A DNA stretch of 64,000 bases from Mikania micrantha. Lineage: Eukaryota; Streptophyta; Magnoliopsida; Asterales; Asteraceae. Made by a program: the position numbers and the translations under genes. The first letter of the stretch is position 1. Every line of letters starts with the position of its first letter. Shown piece after piece: positions 11,951 through 23,581 of this stretch. The notes below the pieces were generated by a model. That model had not been told where the DNA came from. It worked only from the letters and a program-made list of their open reading frames with translations, and searched no databases. The DNA lies in NCBI GenBank assembly GCA_009363875.1, contig CM018683.1:59722981-59786980 (forward strand), in the 5' to 3' direction.

Positions 11951-14900
11951 CAATCACGTAGCCCACGGCTAGATACAAGCTCTGCTCTAGCAGTGTTTAG
12001 CCATTACATATCTCATGAATTAGTTAAGCTTCGTATCCGAATAGTCTAGCAATTACGTGTCTCCTATACAAGATACAAGCCTTGCTCTAGCAATCGTTTG
12101 GCAATCACTTATCTCATACATAGACACAAGTCGTGCACACACAAGTAGTTTAGCATTTACATATCTCATATAAGCAGACACAAGCCCTGCTCTAGCAGTC
12201 GTTTAGCAATCACGTGTCTCTTATATAGATAACAGCTTAGCATCGTCATAGTTTAGCTTCCACGTATCAAATGCATGGGTACAAGCTCTGCTCTAGCAGT
12301 CGTTTAGCAATCACGTAGCCCATGAATAGATACAAGCTTAGCATTTCGCACACAATCATAGCTTTGAGCATTTAGTTTCAAGCATTAGCATGTAGTTTGA
12401 GCATAGAGTTTTGAGCATAAGCATCAAGCATTTAGTTTGAGCATCTAGTTTGTAGCATAAGCATCAAGCATATAGTTTAAGCTTCTAGTTTGTAACATAA
12501 GCATCAAGCATTTAGTTTGAGCATCTAGTTTGTAACATAAGCATCAAGCATATAGTTTAAGACCCGAGTTTGTAGCATAAGCATCAAGCGTATAGTTTAA
12601 GCATCGAGTATATAGCTTCCCAAAAATATGAGTTTCCAAGCATAAGCATTTGTGTAAGCATCATGATTATGTTTAAAAGCATTAAATAACATTTCAATGA
12701 TTTCTTAAAATGTATAACATGCTTCTCAGTCCCGAGTTAAAAACAAATAGTTTGAAAAGGGACAAATGAACTCACCTGTGTTGCTAAGTATAGGTTACCA
12801 CACATAATGCGCGCTCTTTGATTGTAGCTTAAGTATCTTCAGCACCTAAGTTATTTTAAGAGATTTGAATACTATAAGTCTTCATAATAGGCGCGAACTA
12901 GGGTTTCGGGCTTCAGTGTGTAACTATGTGTCCTATGCTTCTAAGTGTTCTTCTAAAGATCTTTCTAGTTAGTCTAACACATTTCCCATAATTAAGAACC
13001 CATAATCCCATAAGTCTTTGATTAAATAGTTGCAAAATAATTTATTTCAATTAAATATTAAGTTATAAATTATTTATTTGACCAAAGGGAGTTTATTATC
13101 GATTTCATTTAATAAAAATCACCAAACACTTTAAGGAAATCATAGATTGGTTTATTAGGCTTGAGTTAATCGAACTTGATTAACTCTAAGCCTAAGATTT
13201 AGTCTTAGCTTCCATTTGTTTTCTCGAATTATTAGTATGTACAACCTAACTTAGAAGTTCCATAGAACTATCTAACTTAGTTGTAAGTGATTGAATAAGT
13301 AACTAAGTATTAAGTGTTTGTAATTAACACTAGCACTTAGTTAGATCTTTGGTATTCTATGCTTTGTGTTGAAATAGCTAAAATCCTCAATGTAGTTGCA
13401 AAAACCGTTGTTTAACTCAATCCCATGTGATAGAAAATGTGAGTTTAGAATGTGTTTAGCCACCATTGATGTCTTAGTACTTAACATTAAAAGGTTTGAA
13501 GCTTATCATCTTTGTTAGTAAAATTAATATGGCTTCTTGTTAAGTAACCCTAATCCACCCTTAGCGAATCAGTCTTGGCCGAAGAAGTGTGGCCGAAAGA
13601 AGGCTTGGCCGAAGAAGTGTGGCTGAAAGAAGGCTTGGCCGAAGCACTGGCCGAATGTGAGCTGCCGATCGAATGAAAACCTCGGCCGAAGGAAGGTCCC
13701 TAGGCCATTCGCCGAATGAGGCTAGTTCGGCTCCAATCCATTCGGCGAATGAGGATTGCTTCGGCTGAGAGCCATTCGGCGAATGAGGTTACTTCGGCTG
13801 AGAGTCATTCGGCGAATGAGGTTACTTCGGCTGAGATTCATTAGGCGAATGAGGTTCATGGCTCATTCGCTGGGAGCCATTCGGCCGGTCGAGAGCTACC
13901 AGGTACAACCATAGTGTTCGAGCTAATCGACCAAGGTTTAAACTAAAACTTGCTCCTAACTCGTTCTAAAGGTTTAGTGAGTGATTCTCCTAAGGTTTTA
14001 AGGCTTGAAACCGGTTTCATGGTGGGTTTCGAACTTAGGGTTAGAAAACCCTAAAATCGCGACCTTTGACTCAGATTTACCTCGATTTGGACGGTTTAAA
14101 GCTTCAGATCCTTGTACTTTCGTGATCTACACGATGTAGTGGTCGTTTTGACACCAAAATGGCTTGATTTGGTCAAGAATTGAAGAAGATAGGGTGTGGG
14201 TTTCTAGAGAGAGAAACTAGAGAGAGAAAGTGACGGTGGTGGTGTTAAAGTTGGGTTGTTGGGGAAGATGAGGGTATTAAATGCCCTCATCTAAGCTTTA
14301 AAATAACACGGGTATGTTCGGGTTCGTTCGGTTTCGCTCGGTTTCGCGTAAAAGCATCGTTTCGCGTTCGTTTTCGTGACGAACGGCTCGGTTTTAAAAG
14401 ATAGAATTTAATAAATTATTTTAAGTGGTTATTCCTAGTAAATTATCTAATTATATTTCGTTTATTTTAAATTTTCTAAAACGTTAAATTTTACGTTTTA
14501 AATCGAATCGCGCAGTTATCGCGCGTATTTGTTTGAATCGTCACCCGACCAAATACGACAATAACTACACTCTTCAATATGGTTTTCTAATTATTGGACA
14601 TCATTCAGAACGTTAAACTTTCAGATACATTCGTACAGATCGTCACCTATACGAATAATCCGTCCGTTTAGCATTCCTGTAACGACGTCCGTTATTGCTT
14701 TGTTTTGTTCGACCTTGCATATGTTTATACATAATAGCATTTTACCAAGCATTCGTGTGTCAGTTCAATGTTGTCTGATGTGTTTATGACTGTTAAACCA
14801 TAAGGTTTAAGTCAGATTTCAGACCGATAGCATAATAGTTTCGTGTCAAGCATTATGTGTCAATAGCATAAACATAGTTTCACGTAATGTGTACCTGAGT

Positions 14901-14960
14901 TACTTTGCAAGTTACTGTAGCAATCACTGTTCCGGCAACGCGTCCAGCACTGATGTTACA
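11951..14960 (-). repeat. Gypsy 1 3' LTR, truncated at its left end
   Basis: This matches 45888-48955 at about 99% by eye but lacks the first ~795 bp of the full LTR, including the terminal TGTCACACCCCGAG. The join to Copia A gag lies in the shared bases CAATCACG (11951-11958). It ends TGATGTTACA. Internal features: imperfect repeats built on AGCATCAAGCAT..TAGTTT (12360-12620), alternating 'ACAAGCTCTGCTCTAGCAGT' blocks (11970-12330), and a CATTCGGCGAATG-type array (13560-13880). Confidence 0.92.
13728..13860 (-). repeat. 33-bp minisatellite with CATTCGGCGAATGAGG in Gypsy 1 3' LTR
   Basis: About three to four copies of a 33-bp unit containing GAGAGTCATTCGGCGAATGA and TTACTTCGGCT. The right LTR has two additional units, so copy number changed since insertion. 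Confidence 0.85.
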
Positions 14961-14970
14961 GTCTCCCCTT
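14961..14970 (-). other. Polypurine tract of Gypsy 1
   Basis: The minus strand reads AAGGGGAGAC next to the 3' LTR. Confidence 0.8.
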
Positions 14971-14994
14971 GTTAGAGAAATTTTGTCCCGAAAT

Positions 14995-16170
14995 TTAAGA
15001 ATCGTTATCCGGTACGACTTCCTCTGTAAACAGCTGGGGATAATTGTGCTTCATGTGATCTTTGCGTTCCCAAGTAAACTCAGGTCCGCGCTTTGAGTTC
15101 CATCGAACCTTGACGATCGGAATACGGCTTCGCCTCAGTTTCTTAACTTTGCGATCCATAATCTCCAAAGGTTCTTCAACAAAGTGTAAGTGTTCATCCA
15201 ATTGAATTTCTTCAACTGGTATAACGAATGTTTCATCAGCAAGGCATTTCTTCAAGTTTGAGACGTGAAACACGTCATGTACACCACTAAGCTTATCTGG
15301 TAATCTTAGTCTGTACGCCACAGGACCAATACATTTGGTAATCTCGAACGGTCCCACGTACCGTGGTGCTAGTTTGCCTTTCTTTGCAAAACGGACTACG
15401 CCTTTCCATGGGGATACCTTTAGCATGACGCGGTCTCCCACTTGGAACTCCAACTGCTTGCGCCGTTTGTCGGCATAGCTCTTTTGTCTGCTTCGAGTTG
15501 CTTGTAGCCTTTGTTGTATCTGAGCAATTTTGTCTGTAGTTTCTTGAATGAGTTCTGGCCCGATTATACGATTATCTCCCACTTCAGACCAACAGATCGG
15601 CGATCGATACTTGCGACCATAGAGAGCCTCGAACGGTGCACATCCGATGCTACTATGATAGCTGTTGTTGTAGGAGAATTCGATTAGTGGCAAATGAGAA
15701 TCCCAATTCCCACCAAAGTCTAGAACACAGGTTCTTAACATGTCCTCCAGGGTTTGTATAGTACGTTCGCTCTGACCATCCGTTTGTGGATGATAAATTG
15801 TACTCAGGTTTAAGTGTGTCCCTAGAGATTTCTGCAATGACTGCCAGAACCTTGATGTGAATCTGCTATCACGATCTGAGATGATAGACAATGGCACACC
15901 ATGGCGTACCACTATCTCATTGATTGAGAGTTTAGCTAGTTTATCCATCGTGTAAGTTTCTCGCATCAGCAAGAAATGAGCAGATTTAGTTAATCGATCA
16001 ATGATAACCCAAATAGTGTCATGTCCACTGGAAGTGCGAGGTAGCTTAGTAACGAAATCCATAGCTATCTGTTCCCACTTCCAAAGTGGAATTTCAGGCT
16101 GTTCCAGTAAACCTGACGGTTTCTGGTGTTCCACCTTCACTTTAGCACACGTGAGACATCGACCAACATA
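14995..16170 (-). pseudogene. Gypsy 1 integrase with chromodomain
   Basis: A 381-codon open section from about 16140. It carries the catalytic triad D in WEQIAMDF (about 16065), D in IISDRDSRF (about 15880) and E in TDGQSERTIQ (about 15770), followed by the GPY/F-like region (RYVGPFEITK, about 15350) and a C-terminal chromodomain-like segment (IVKVRWNSKRGPEFTWE, about 15070-15120). The HHCC zinc region begins in the preceding section and is split by the TAG at 16171-16173. The integrase inserts cDNA, and chromodomains are thought to steer chromoviruses to marked chromatin. This part looks intact apart from the upstream stop. Confidence 0.92.
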
Positions 16171-18383
16171 CTAAACTATGTCCTTCTTCATACTCGGCCA
16201 CCAATAAAATGTTCGTAAGTCTTGATACATTTTATCAACACCGGGGTGCACAGAGTATTTGGTCTTGTGTGCTTCATCAAAAATAAGCTTTCTTAATTCG
16301 TCCACTGCAGGAATCCACACACGATCCTTGTAGTAGATGATTCCATCAGGCTTTGTTTCAAATTGCTTTTCTGCTCCACAATCTAGTTCCTTCTTCAAGT
16401 TTCCTCGTTCAACAGCCTCTTGTTGTGCTCGAATGATGTTGTCGTGTAAGCTTGTCTGCACTGTCATCCCCATTGTTCTGACGCGCAAGGGTTTGATCCG
16501 TTCCTTCCAGTTCAAGGCATCAGCTACAACATTTGTCTTGCCCGGATGGTACTTGATCACGCAGTCATAATCAGTCAGAAGTTCAACCCAACGTCGCTGT
16601 CGCATGTTGAGTTCCTTCTGATCAAATATATGTTGCAGACTCTTGTGGTCAGTAAATATGGTACACTTGGTGCCATATAAGTAATGTCTCCATATCTTCA
16701 AGGCGAATATCACTGCTCCCAGTTCCAGATCATGAGTAGTGTAGTTCTTCTCATGAATCTTCGGTTGTCTCGAGGCATACGCGATAACTTTGTCTCGCTG
16801 CATCAACACACAGCCGAGTCCCTGATGGGATGCATCACAGTACATTACAAAATCATCACAACCGTCTGGGAGAGATAAGATTGGAGCATCACATAGATTT
16901 TGCTTCAAAGTCTGAAAGGCATCTTCTTGCTTCTGTTCGCAAACAAACTGCTCGCTTTTCTGTGTTAGCTTTGTGAGTGGCAGGGCTATCTTATAAAAGT
17001 TTGAGATAAACCTTCTGTAATAGCCTGCTAAGCCTAGAAAGGAACGTATCTCCGTCGATGTCTTCGAAGTGTCCCAGTTCTTTATTGCTTCAATCTTGGC
17101 AGGGTCAACATGTATTCCCTCGCTGTTAACTACATGACCCAGGAATTGAACCTCTTTTAACCAAAATTCACACTTAGAGAATTTGGCATAGAGTTTCTCT
17201 TCCTTTAAAAGTTCCAAGATCTTTCTAAGATGTTGCTCGTGTTCTGCTTTGCTTTTAGAATAGATCAATATGTCATCAATGAAAACAATAACAAATTGAT
17301 CTAGATACGGCTTGCACACTCGGTCATGAGATCCATGAAAACTGCGGGTGCATTCGTCAACCCAAAAGGCATCACCATAAACTCGTAATGCCCGTATCTG
17401 GTACGAAACGCCGTCTTTGGTATGTCTTCGTCTTGTACTCTGAGCTGGTGGTATCCGGACCGCAAATCGATCTTCGAAAAGTATTGAGCTCGTTGTAACT
17501 GGTCAAAAAAATCATCAATCCTTGGTAACGGATACCGATTCTTGATGGTTAGCTTGTTTAGCTCTCTGTAGTCTATGCACATTCGAAAGGATCCATCCTT
17601 CTTTTTCACAAACAATACTGAAGCTCCCCAAGGTGAGTGGCTCGGTCGGATGAAACATTTGTCGAGTAGCTCCTGTAGTTGGTTTGAAAATTCCTGCATC
17701 TCCGAAGGTGCTAGCCTGTAGGGGGATTTAGCAACAGGTGTTGCTCCAGGAATCAAGTCAATACGAAACTCTACAGGTCGCACTGGTGGCAAACCGGGTA
17801 GATCTTCAGGAAACACTTCTGGGTATTCCTTTACTATCGGCACGTCTTGTATCATTTTCTTGTCTTTCTCTTTCTCCACCACGTGAGCCAAGAAAGCTAC
17901 GCACTTCTTTTGCAGACACTTACGTGCTTTTATGCAAGATATGATTTTGACACTTCGCTTTGCTTGATCCCCACGAACTTCCATAACACGATCATTCGCC
18001 ATTGGAAACCGAAGTAGCTTTTAAGAACAGATGACCTCAACTCTATTGAGTGATAGCCAGTCCATCCCCACAATAATGTCGAAACTGCCCAACTCCATCG
18101 GTAACAAGTCGATGGTAAATGTGTGATCTGTGAGTGTAAGTGGGCAGTTCCTAAGTATAGTGCTAACTGTAATTTGCTTTCCGTTCGCTACTTCGATAAT
18201 GTAAGGGGAGTCTAAAGTTTCCTCAGTAAGATTAAGTTGACGTGCAAAGTCAGATGAAATAAAACTCTGATCTGCACCAGTGTCAAACAAAACAGATGCA
18301 TAAGAGTCATATAGAAGAAATGTACCAGTGACCATATTAGGGTCTTGGCGAGCGGCATTGGCTCCAATAACAAAATCTCGTTC
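16171..18383 (-). pseudogene. Gypsy 1 protease, reverse transcriptase and RNase H
   Basis: In order: protease with LFDTGADQSF (about 18270), RT with the LDKCFIRPS start, FRMCIDYRELN (about 17570) and the catalytic VFIDDILIYS (about 17275), RNase H with VMYCDAS (about 16845) and FTDHKSLQHIF (about 16640), and the start of the integrase zinc finger. A TAA at 18021-18023 separates PR from RT in the same frame. A one-base deletion near 17315 shifts the frame just before VFIDD (233- and 382-codon sections). A TAG at 16171-16173 ends the third section. The catalytic residues themselves are retained, so decay is light. Confidence 0.92.
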
Positions 18384-18998
18384 TCAAGGTGCTTGTGCTC
18401 CTTGTTGCACTCTCTTCGGACAGTCTCGGGAGAAGTGACCCATTTCTCCACATTTGTAGCATCCCCTGTTGTTGCCTGGGTTTTGTGGTGGTGGTAAAGC
18501 TCTAGCAGCAGTGTTGGTAGCTTGCATTGCAGGAGAGCGGCAGTTTGCAACCCAGTGGCCAAATCGACCACAGTTAGTGCATTTCCTACACTGTGCAGTA
18601 GGATGATGATGATACTTGCAGTGAGTACACTGAGGATGCACTCTAACATAGTTCTTGAGTGTAGTGTTAGCAGGTGCTGCAGGAGCTTGTCTCAATGGTG
18701 TGGTCATCGCATAGTTTTTAACGACCTTTTGCCTTTTCTTTTGGTGGTGTTCGGGCTTCCTTGTCGTTTCCTCCTTAGCTTTTCCAGTATCATTCTTCAG
18801 AACTCCTGACTTCACCATCACATCAGTGATTTTAGCTGAGAGAGAGATGGCTGGCTCCAGAGTAGCAGGGTTTGCAGCCAGCACAATGCTTTGTATGCAG
18901 GAGGGTAATCCAACTACATATCTATCAATCAGCTTTTCCAGAGTTGGCACCATCTCTGGCACCAAGGCTACCAGTTCATGATAGCGAGTGGTGAAAGT
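18384..18998 (-). pseudogene. Gypsy 1 gag, distal part with two CCHC knuckles
   Basis: Starts at the Gypsy 2 junction (TTFTTRYHELV) and continues the gag half that ends at 30522. It holds the gag-domain tail and then two zinc knuckles, CTNCGRFGHWVANC (about 18550) and CYKCGEMGHFSRDC (about 18440). It ends at a TGA at 18384-18386, after which the same frame continues towards protease. The open frame runs a few codons into the Gypsy 2 LTR; those codons are not gag. Confidence 0.9.
18994..18998. repeat. Target-site duplication AAAGT, left copy (Gypsy 2)
   Basis: AAAGT abuts the TGTCACACCCCC start of the LTR and recurs at 30522-30526 after the right LTR. Confidence 0.93.
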
Positions 18999-21900
18999 TG
19001 TCACACCCCCAAATTCCCACTCGTGGCGTATGTCCACGTGGATGTGACGTATCCGAAATCACAGCTCAAGGTCATATAGAACAACTCTATATGCGTTTAC
19101 AAATCCAAGTTTGACACATACACTTATTAAGTAGTTTGCAGCGGAAAAGTAATTTATAGCAGCGGAAATCAATAAGTCAAATCGTGCAGCGGAAGATAAT
19201 AAGTTTAATACAACATTTGTCTTAACAAACGAAAGTTAAATTGTTTTTGAAAACTGATCATAAACAGAAATGCATGAGGTTCCTAATGCTCGTCTCTTAG
19301 TGTGCGCATTCCTGTTATCCATAGCTTGCTAGTTACCTGAGAATACAAGTTAGAAAAAGTGTCAACACAATGGTTGGTGAGTTCACAGGTTTTGATATAC
19401 ATATAGTAATAGAAAGCGTGTCATGCTGTTTGTCATATGTTAGTACCGAGCCCTTGGCCCAAAGTGTCAGTGCGTCACTACCGAACTAGACTTGTTTGTT
19501 CCTGCCTCCGCTGTGTCTCGTATACACAGCAAATTAGGTCAAAGTTTGCACGGGTTATGACATTCAGTCAACATTATGCCCCGTGGGGTTAGTCATTCCC
19601 TAATGGATCCATTCAAACCTACCATGTTGTTCGTACATTAACTGTAAGACTTTGTGAGGGCTTGTTACGAGTTCAACACTTAATGTTCGTCTAATAAACC
19701 AGCATACACAAAAATGTTTGTACAGTAATAGATGTTTGTCTCGATGTAACTACTATTCTCCCCCTGTTTGAAAAGCTTGTAAAAGAGTTAAATAGGGGCT
19801 GTAAACTCACCTTAGTAGTGATCAAGTAGAGTATGCGTAAGCTCCATCGAGAAAGTAGCGCGTCGGTCACTGGCAACCTATATCGTACATCGTACGTGAG
19901 TTCGTGTAAGTGACCGTGCTAGTATTTGTGTTAGTGCTCGTGTTTGTGCTCAACAACCCTTGGTTGTTCATGTTTGTTCGTGTCGGTCCACAATGACCGT
20001 GTTTGCTAGTGTTTGTCCATATTGACCGTGTTTGACCGTGTTTGACCAAAGTTGACCAAAGTTGACCGTGTCAAATCAACGACCCGTTGGTGAACCGTGT
20101 GACGGTTGTGAATCGTGTAGCAATTGTGTAAGTGCTCGTCGTGTGCAAAACGCGCAAGTCGCGTCTATGAACAACTTACTATTTATAGTAAGTTTCCATT
20201 TATGGAAAGTTCACAAAGCATATCGGTTTTATAGTTCTAGCATGCTCAATAGTCCTACATGATCATGTTAACACATAGCACATCATCATACGGATTCACA
20301 TAAGTCGTTTACGACATGTTTGCACATAAAAGTTTTCTAAAATGGAAAGTTTCCATTAATAGCATACGTGATATCGGAAACCATCTAACTTAGCATCTAA
20401 TCATCATATTACAACATAATAAGTCATCTAGCATGCTCGAATCACACAACATGTTTACAAATCGGTTTTTGTAAAAATAAAGTTACTATAAATAGTAACT
20501 TTGTTGTTTTTGCATCAAAATGACCATTTAAACATTTCTAAACCAATTTTCTCATCATCAATCATCATAAATACTAATCTAGCATCTTTCAAACATGTCA
20601 ACATAACCAAATTCATCCACTTAGCATCATTTCAATAACAAAAGTTACTAAAAATAGTAATTTATCACTTATGACCATAATCATCACCAAAAATCATAAT
20701 CTAAGTATTTAAATCCTCATAATATCCATCAATCAACATACTAGTGTTCATGCATGTTTATCATTTCATCCATAACAATACTTTGACCATAAAAAGTTTC
20801 TAATAATAGAAAGTTCATCAAGAATCAATATTTTACTCATCAAAATCACAATCTAATCTTTCAATAACATTTATACATTATCAAGAATCATCTCCACATC
20901 AACAAAATCATCTAACATGCCTTAGATCATACATGCATGCATCAATATTATCACAAATCATCATTTTAAGCATAAAGACTTACATGCAATATCTTGGATC
21001 GTCATGAATCACCATAACCACATCATGGATCATCATCAATAGCATCTATAATCATGTATCATTATTCAAGATCATCTAAAATGCTTTAGATCATACACGC
21101 ATGCATATATCTAAACATTTTATGAACAAATCATGAATTTTATTAACACCCAACATTATGGATCATCATAAAAACACCTTAATATCATTGCAGATCATCA
21201 TTAACAGTAGTAAGAACATCAAACCCAGATCTAAAATTCGTGCATGTGAGCCATGGGTGCTTGCATGTGGGTTTTAACACATGCATGTGTGTGTAGTAGC
21301 GATGTTAAGCCATTAGAGATGTGAAGACTACCTCTAAAGCTCCTGGAACTTCAAGATGGTACTGATGATAGCTTCTAAGGCTCCTGGACAGCAATTTCTT
21401 CAACAAAGAAGGAGGTGGTGGTGATAGTTGGTGGTCTAGGAAGTCACCAAGCTCCAATCTTCCAAGCCTTGAGCTTCAAAATGGTTAACAATGGTGGGAA
21501 ATGGCTGAAAATTGGTGGAGAAGACGAGTTCAGTCGAATGGTGGCGTGTTTGGCCGAAGAGAAATGATTATGGTAGAGTGGGTGGTGATTTTGCTTGATT
21601 TTATAAGATTTTCTGCGCACTGGACCTGTCGCGTACCGCGATGGGGCTTTTAAATTCTCTCCGCGTACCGCGGAGGATTCCGGAGGTCAGACCCCCTCGA
21701 TGTTGGTCGCGCATCGCGGATGGGCCTCTTGTTGGGCCACCGCGTACCGCGGTGGGCTCCCAGAGAGCCCAATAAGCCTCTTTCAATGGATTTGATCCGT
21801 TCGTCGCCGTTTTCACGCTTCTGAACTATCGTTTGGCCTCGTTTGAACTTCCTTAGTTCAATGTGTGAGTGTTTCGTGAGGTTTCGAGTGTTGTTCTTCA

Positions 21901-22113
21901 CAATGTGCTTGACGTTCACCAACGTTCGTGTGTTTTGACACGTGTGTGCTGCTTGCCGATAATTCTACGAACTATCTAGTCATGTGTCAATGTTCGTACT
22001 GTCGTGCTACGTGTCACACTAAATTAATCTGATTCTAGTGCCACGTGTACATAAAGCATTTAAATAAACATTTAAATAAATAGTTGCTGACCTGGAAATT
22101 ACGGGGTGTCACA
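18999..22113 (-). repeat. Gypsy 2 3' LTR
   Basis: 3,115 bp, TGTCACACCC to GGGTGTCACA, nearly identical to 27417-30521. It contains repeated AT-rich stretches with paired short inverted motifs such as TTACTATTTATAGTAA (about 20177), and a promoter-like block at 21597-21755. Confidence 0.95.
21597..21755 (-). promoter_or_regulatory. Gypsy 2 LTR core promoter: TATA box with CGCG-TAC-CGCG dyads (3' LTR copy)
   Basis: A minus-strand TATAAAATC lies at 21597-21605. Upstream on that strand are four dyads: CGCGTACCGCG (21630), CCGCGTACCGCGG (21661), TCGCGCATCGCGGA (about 21706) and the 19-bp CCACCGCGTACCGCGGTGG (21737-21755). The nearest dyad is 24 nt from the TATA box. The function is inferred from position. 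Confidence 0.6.
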
Positions 22114-22124
22114 TCCTCCCCATG
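22114..22124 (-). other. Polypurine tract of Gypsy 2
   Basis: The minus strand reads CATGGGGAGGA directly before the 3' LTR. Confidence 0.8.
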
Positions 22125-22148
22125 TTAGAAAGAATTTCGTCCCGAAAT

Positions 22149-23440
22149 TCAACTTGTGTTGTTAGTGTTTGTCTGTTCCGCGAACAGGTGTGGGTACTTT
22201 TGTTTCATCTGGTCTTCACGTTCCCACGCGAATTCCGGTCCACGTCGCGAGTTCCATCGCACTTTCACTATCGGTATTTTGCTGAGTTTGAGCTTCTTGG
22301 TTTCCCGGTCCATAATCTCCACCGGTTCCTCAACGAAGTTCAATTGTTCGTCGATTCGTATCTCCTCTAGGGGAATAACAAGTGTCTCATCAGATAGGCA
22401 CTTCTTGAGGTTCGAGATGTGGAATACGTTGTGTACACTGCTCAGTTCATCTGGCAGGTTCAGTTCGTAGGCTACAGGGCCTATTCGTTTTGTAATCTCG
22501 AAATGTCTAATGTAACGAGGGTTCAACTTTCCTCGTTTTCCAAACCGAATGACTCCTTTCCAGGGCGAGACTTTGAGTAGCACCCTGTCTCCCACCTGGA
22601 ATTCCAACGGTTTTCGTCGCTTATCAGCATAGCTTTTCTGTCTGTCTCGGGCTGCTGCCATTCGTTTGCGTATTTGTACGATCTTCTCGGTCGTCTCATG
22701 CACAAGTTCTGGACCGGTCAGTTGGCTGTCTCCAACTTCCGCCCAGCAGATGGGTGATCGAAACTTACGTCCGTAAAGTGCCTCGAATGGTGCAGCTTGA
22801 ATGCTAGAGTGGTAGCTGTTGTTGTATGAAAACTCAAGCAATGGTAGATAAGTTTCCTAGGTACTGCCAAATCAATAACACATGTGCGGAGCATGTCCTC
22901 TAGTGTCTGTATGGTTCGCTCACTCTGCCCGTCCGTCTGTGAGTGGTAAGCGGTATTCATATCCAATCTCGTGCCCAAAGCCTTATGCAAAGACTTCCAG
23001 AAATGCGACGTGAATCGACTGTCGCGATCAGATATCATTGAGATTGGCACCCCATGTCGAGTAACATCTTCCTTCAGATAGATACGAGTGAGTTTGTCTA
23101 GCTTGTCTGTCTCCTTGATGGCCAGAAAATGTGCAGATTTCGTCAGTCGGTCAACGATAACCCAGATGGTATCGCAACCACTTGCCGTCTTCGGCAGTTT
23201 AGTTATGAAGTCCATGGAGATCTGTTCCCATTTCCACATTGGTAATTCTGGTTGTTGAAGTAGCCCTGATGGTTTCTGGTACTCAACTTTGACTTCTGAG
23301 CACGTTAAACACTCTCTCACGTAAGTTGCTATTTCAGCCTTCATGTTCGGCCACCAGTAAGTTGTCTTCTGGTCATGGTACATCTTGTCAGAGCCCGGGT
23401 GTACAGAACATCGGCTCTTGTGCGCTTCGTCCATCACCAC
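22149..23440 (-). pseudogene. Gypsy 2 integrase with chromodomain, frameshifted
   Basis: Two overlapping sections in different frames. The first (23440-22718) has the HHCC zinc region ending CLTCSEVK, D in MDFITKLP, D in MISDRDSRF and E in TDGQSERTIQ. After a frame change near 22850 the second (22841-22149) carries YGRKFRSPICW, the GPY/F-like region and the chromodomain-like IVKVRWNSRRGPEFAWE. The active-site residues are visible but not in one frame. Confidence 0.9.
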
Positions 23441-23581
23441 GTTCCTCAGTCCCCGTAGGGTGGTATTCAGATTCGATTAATCAAACAATACGTTCCGTCA
23501 GGCTTCACCTCCATATGTTTTTCCATGCATCGCAAAGATTCCTGCGGGAGGTTCTCGGCCTTTAAAGCTTCTTGTTGGGCG

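Noticed and set aside
13560..13880. CRISPR array
   Set aside because: Short palindromes in a plant LTR without uniform spacers or cas genes.
19691..20262. Short ORFs repeated at 28109-28680
   Set aside because: They recur only because both LTRs of Gypsy 2 are alike; no domain, and NTNTS-type repeats are low complexity.
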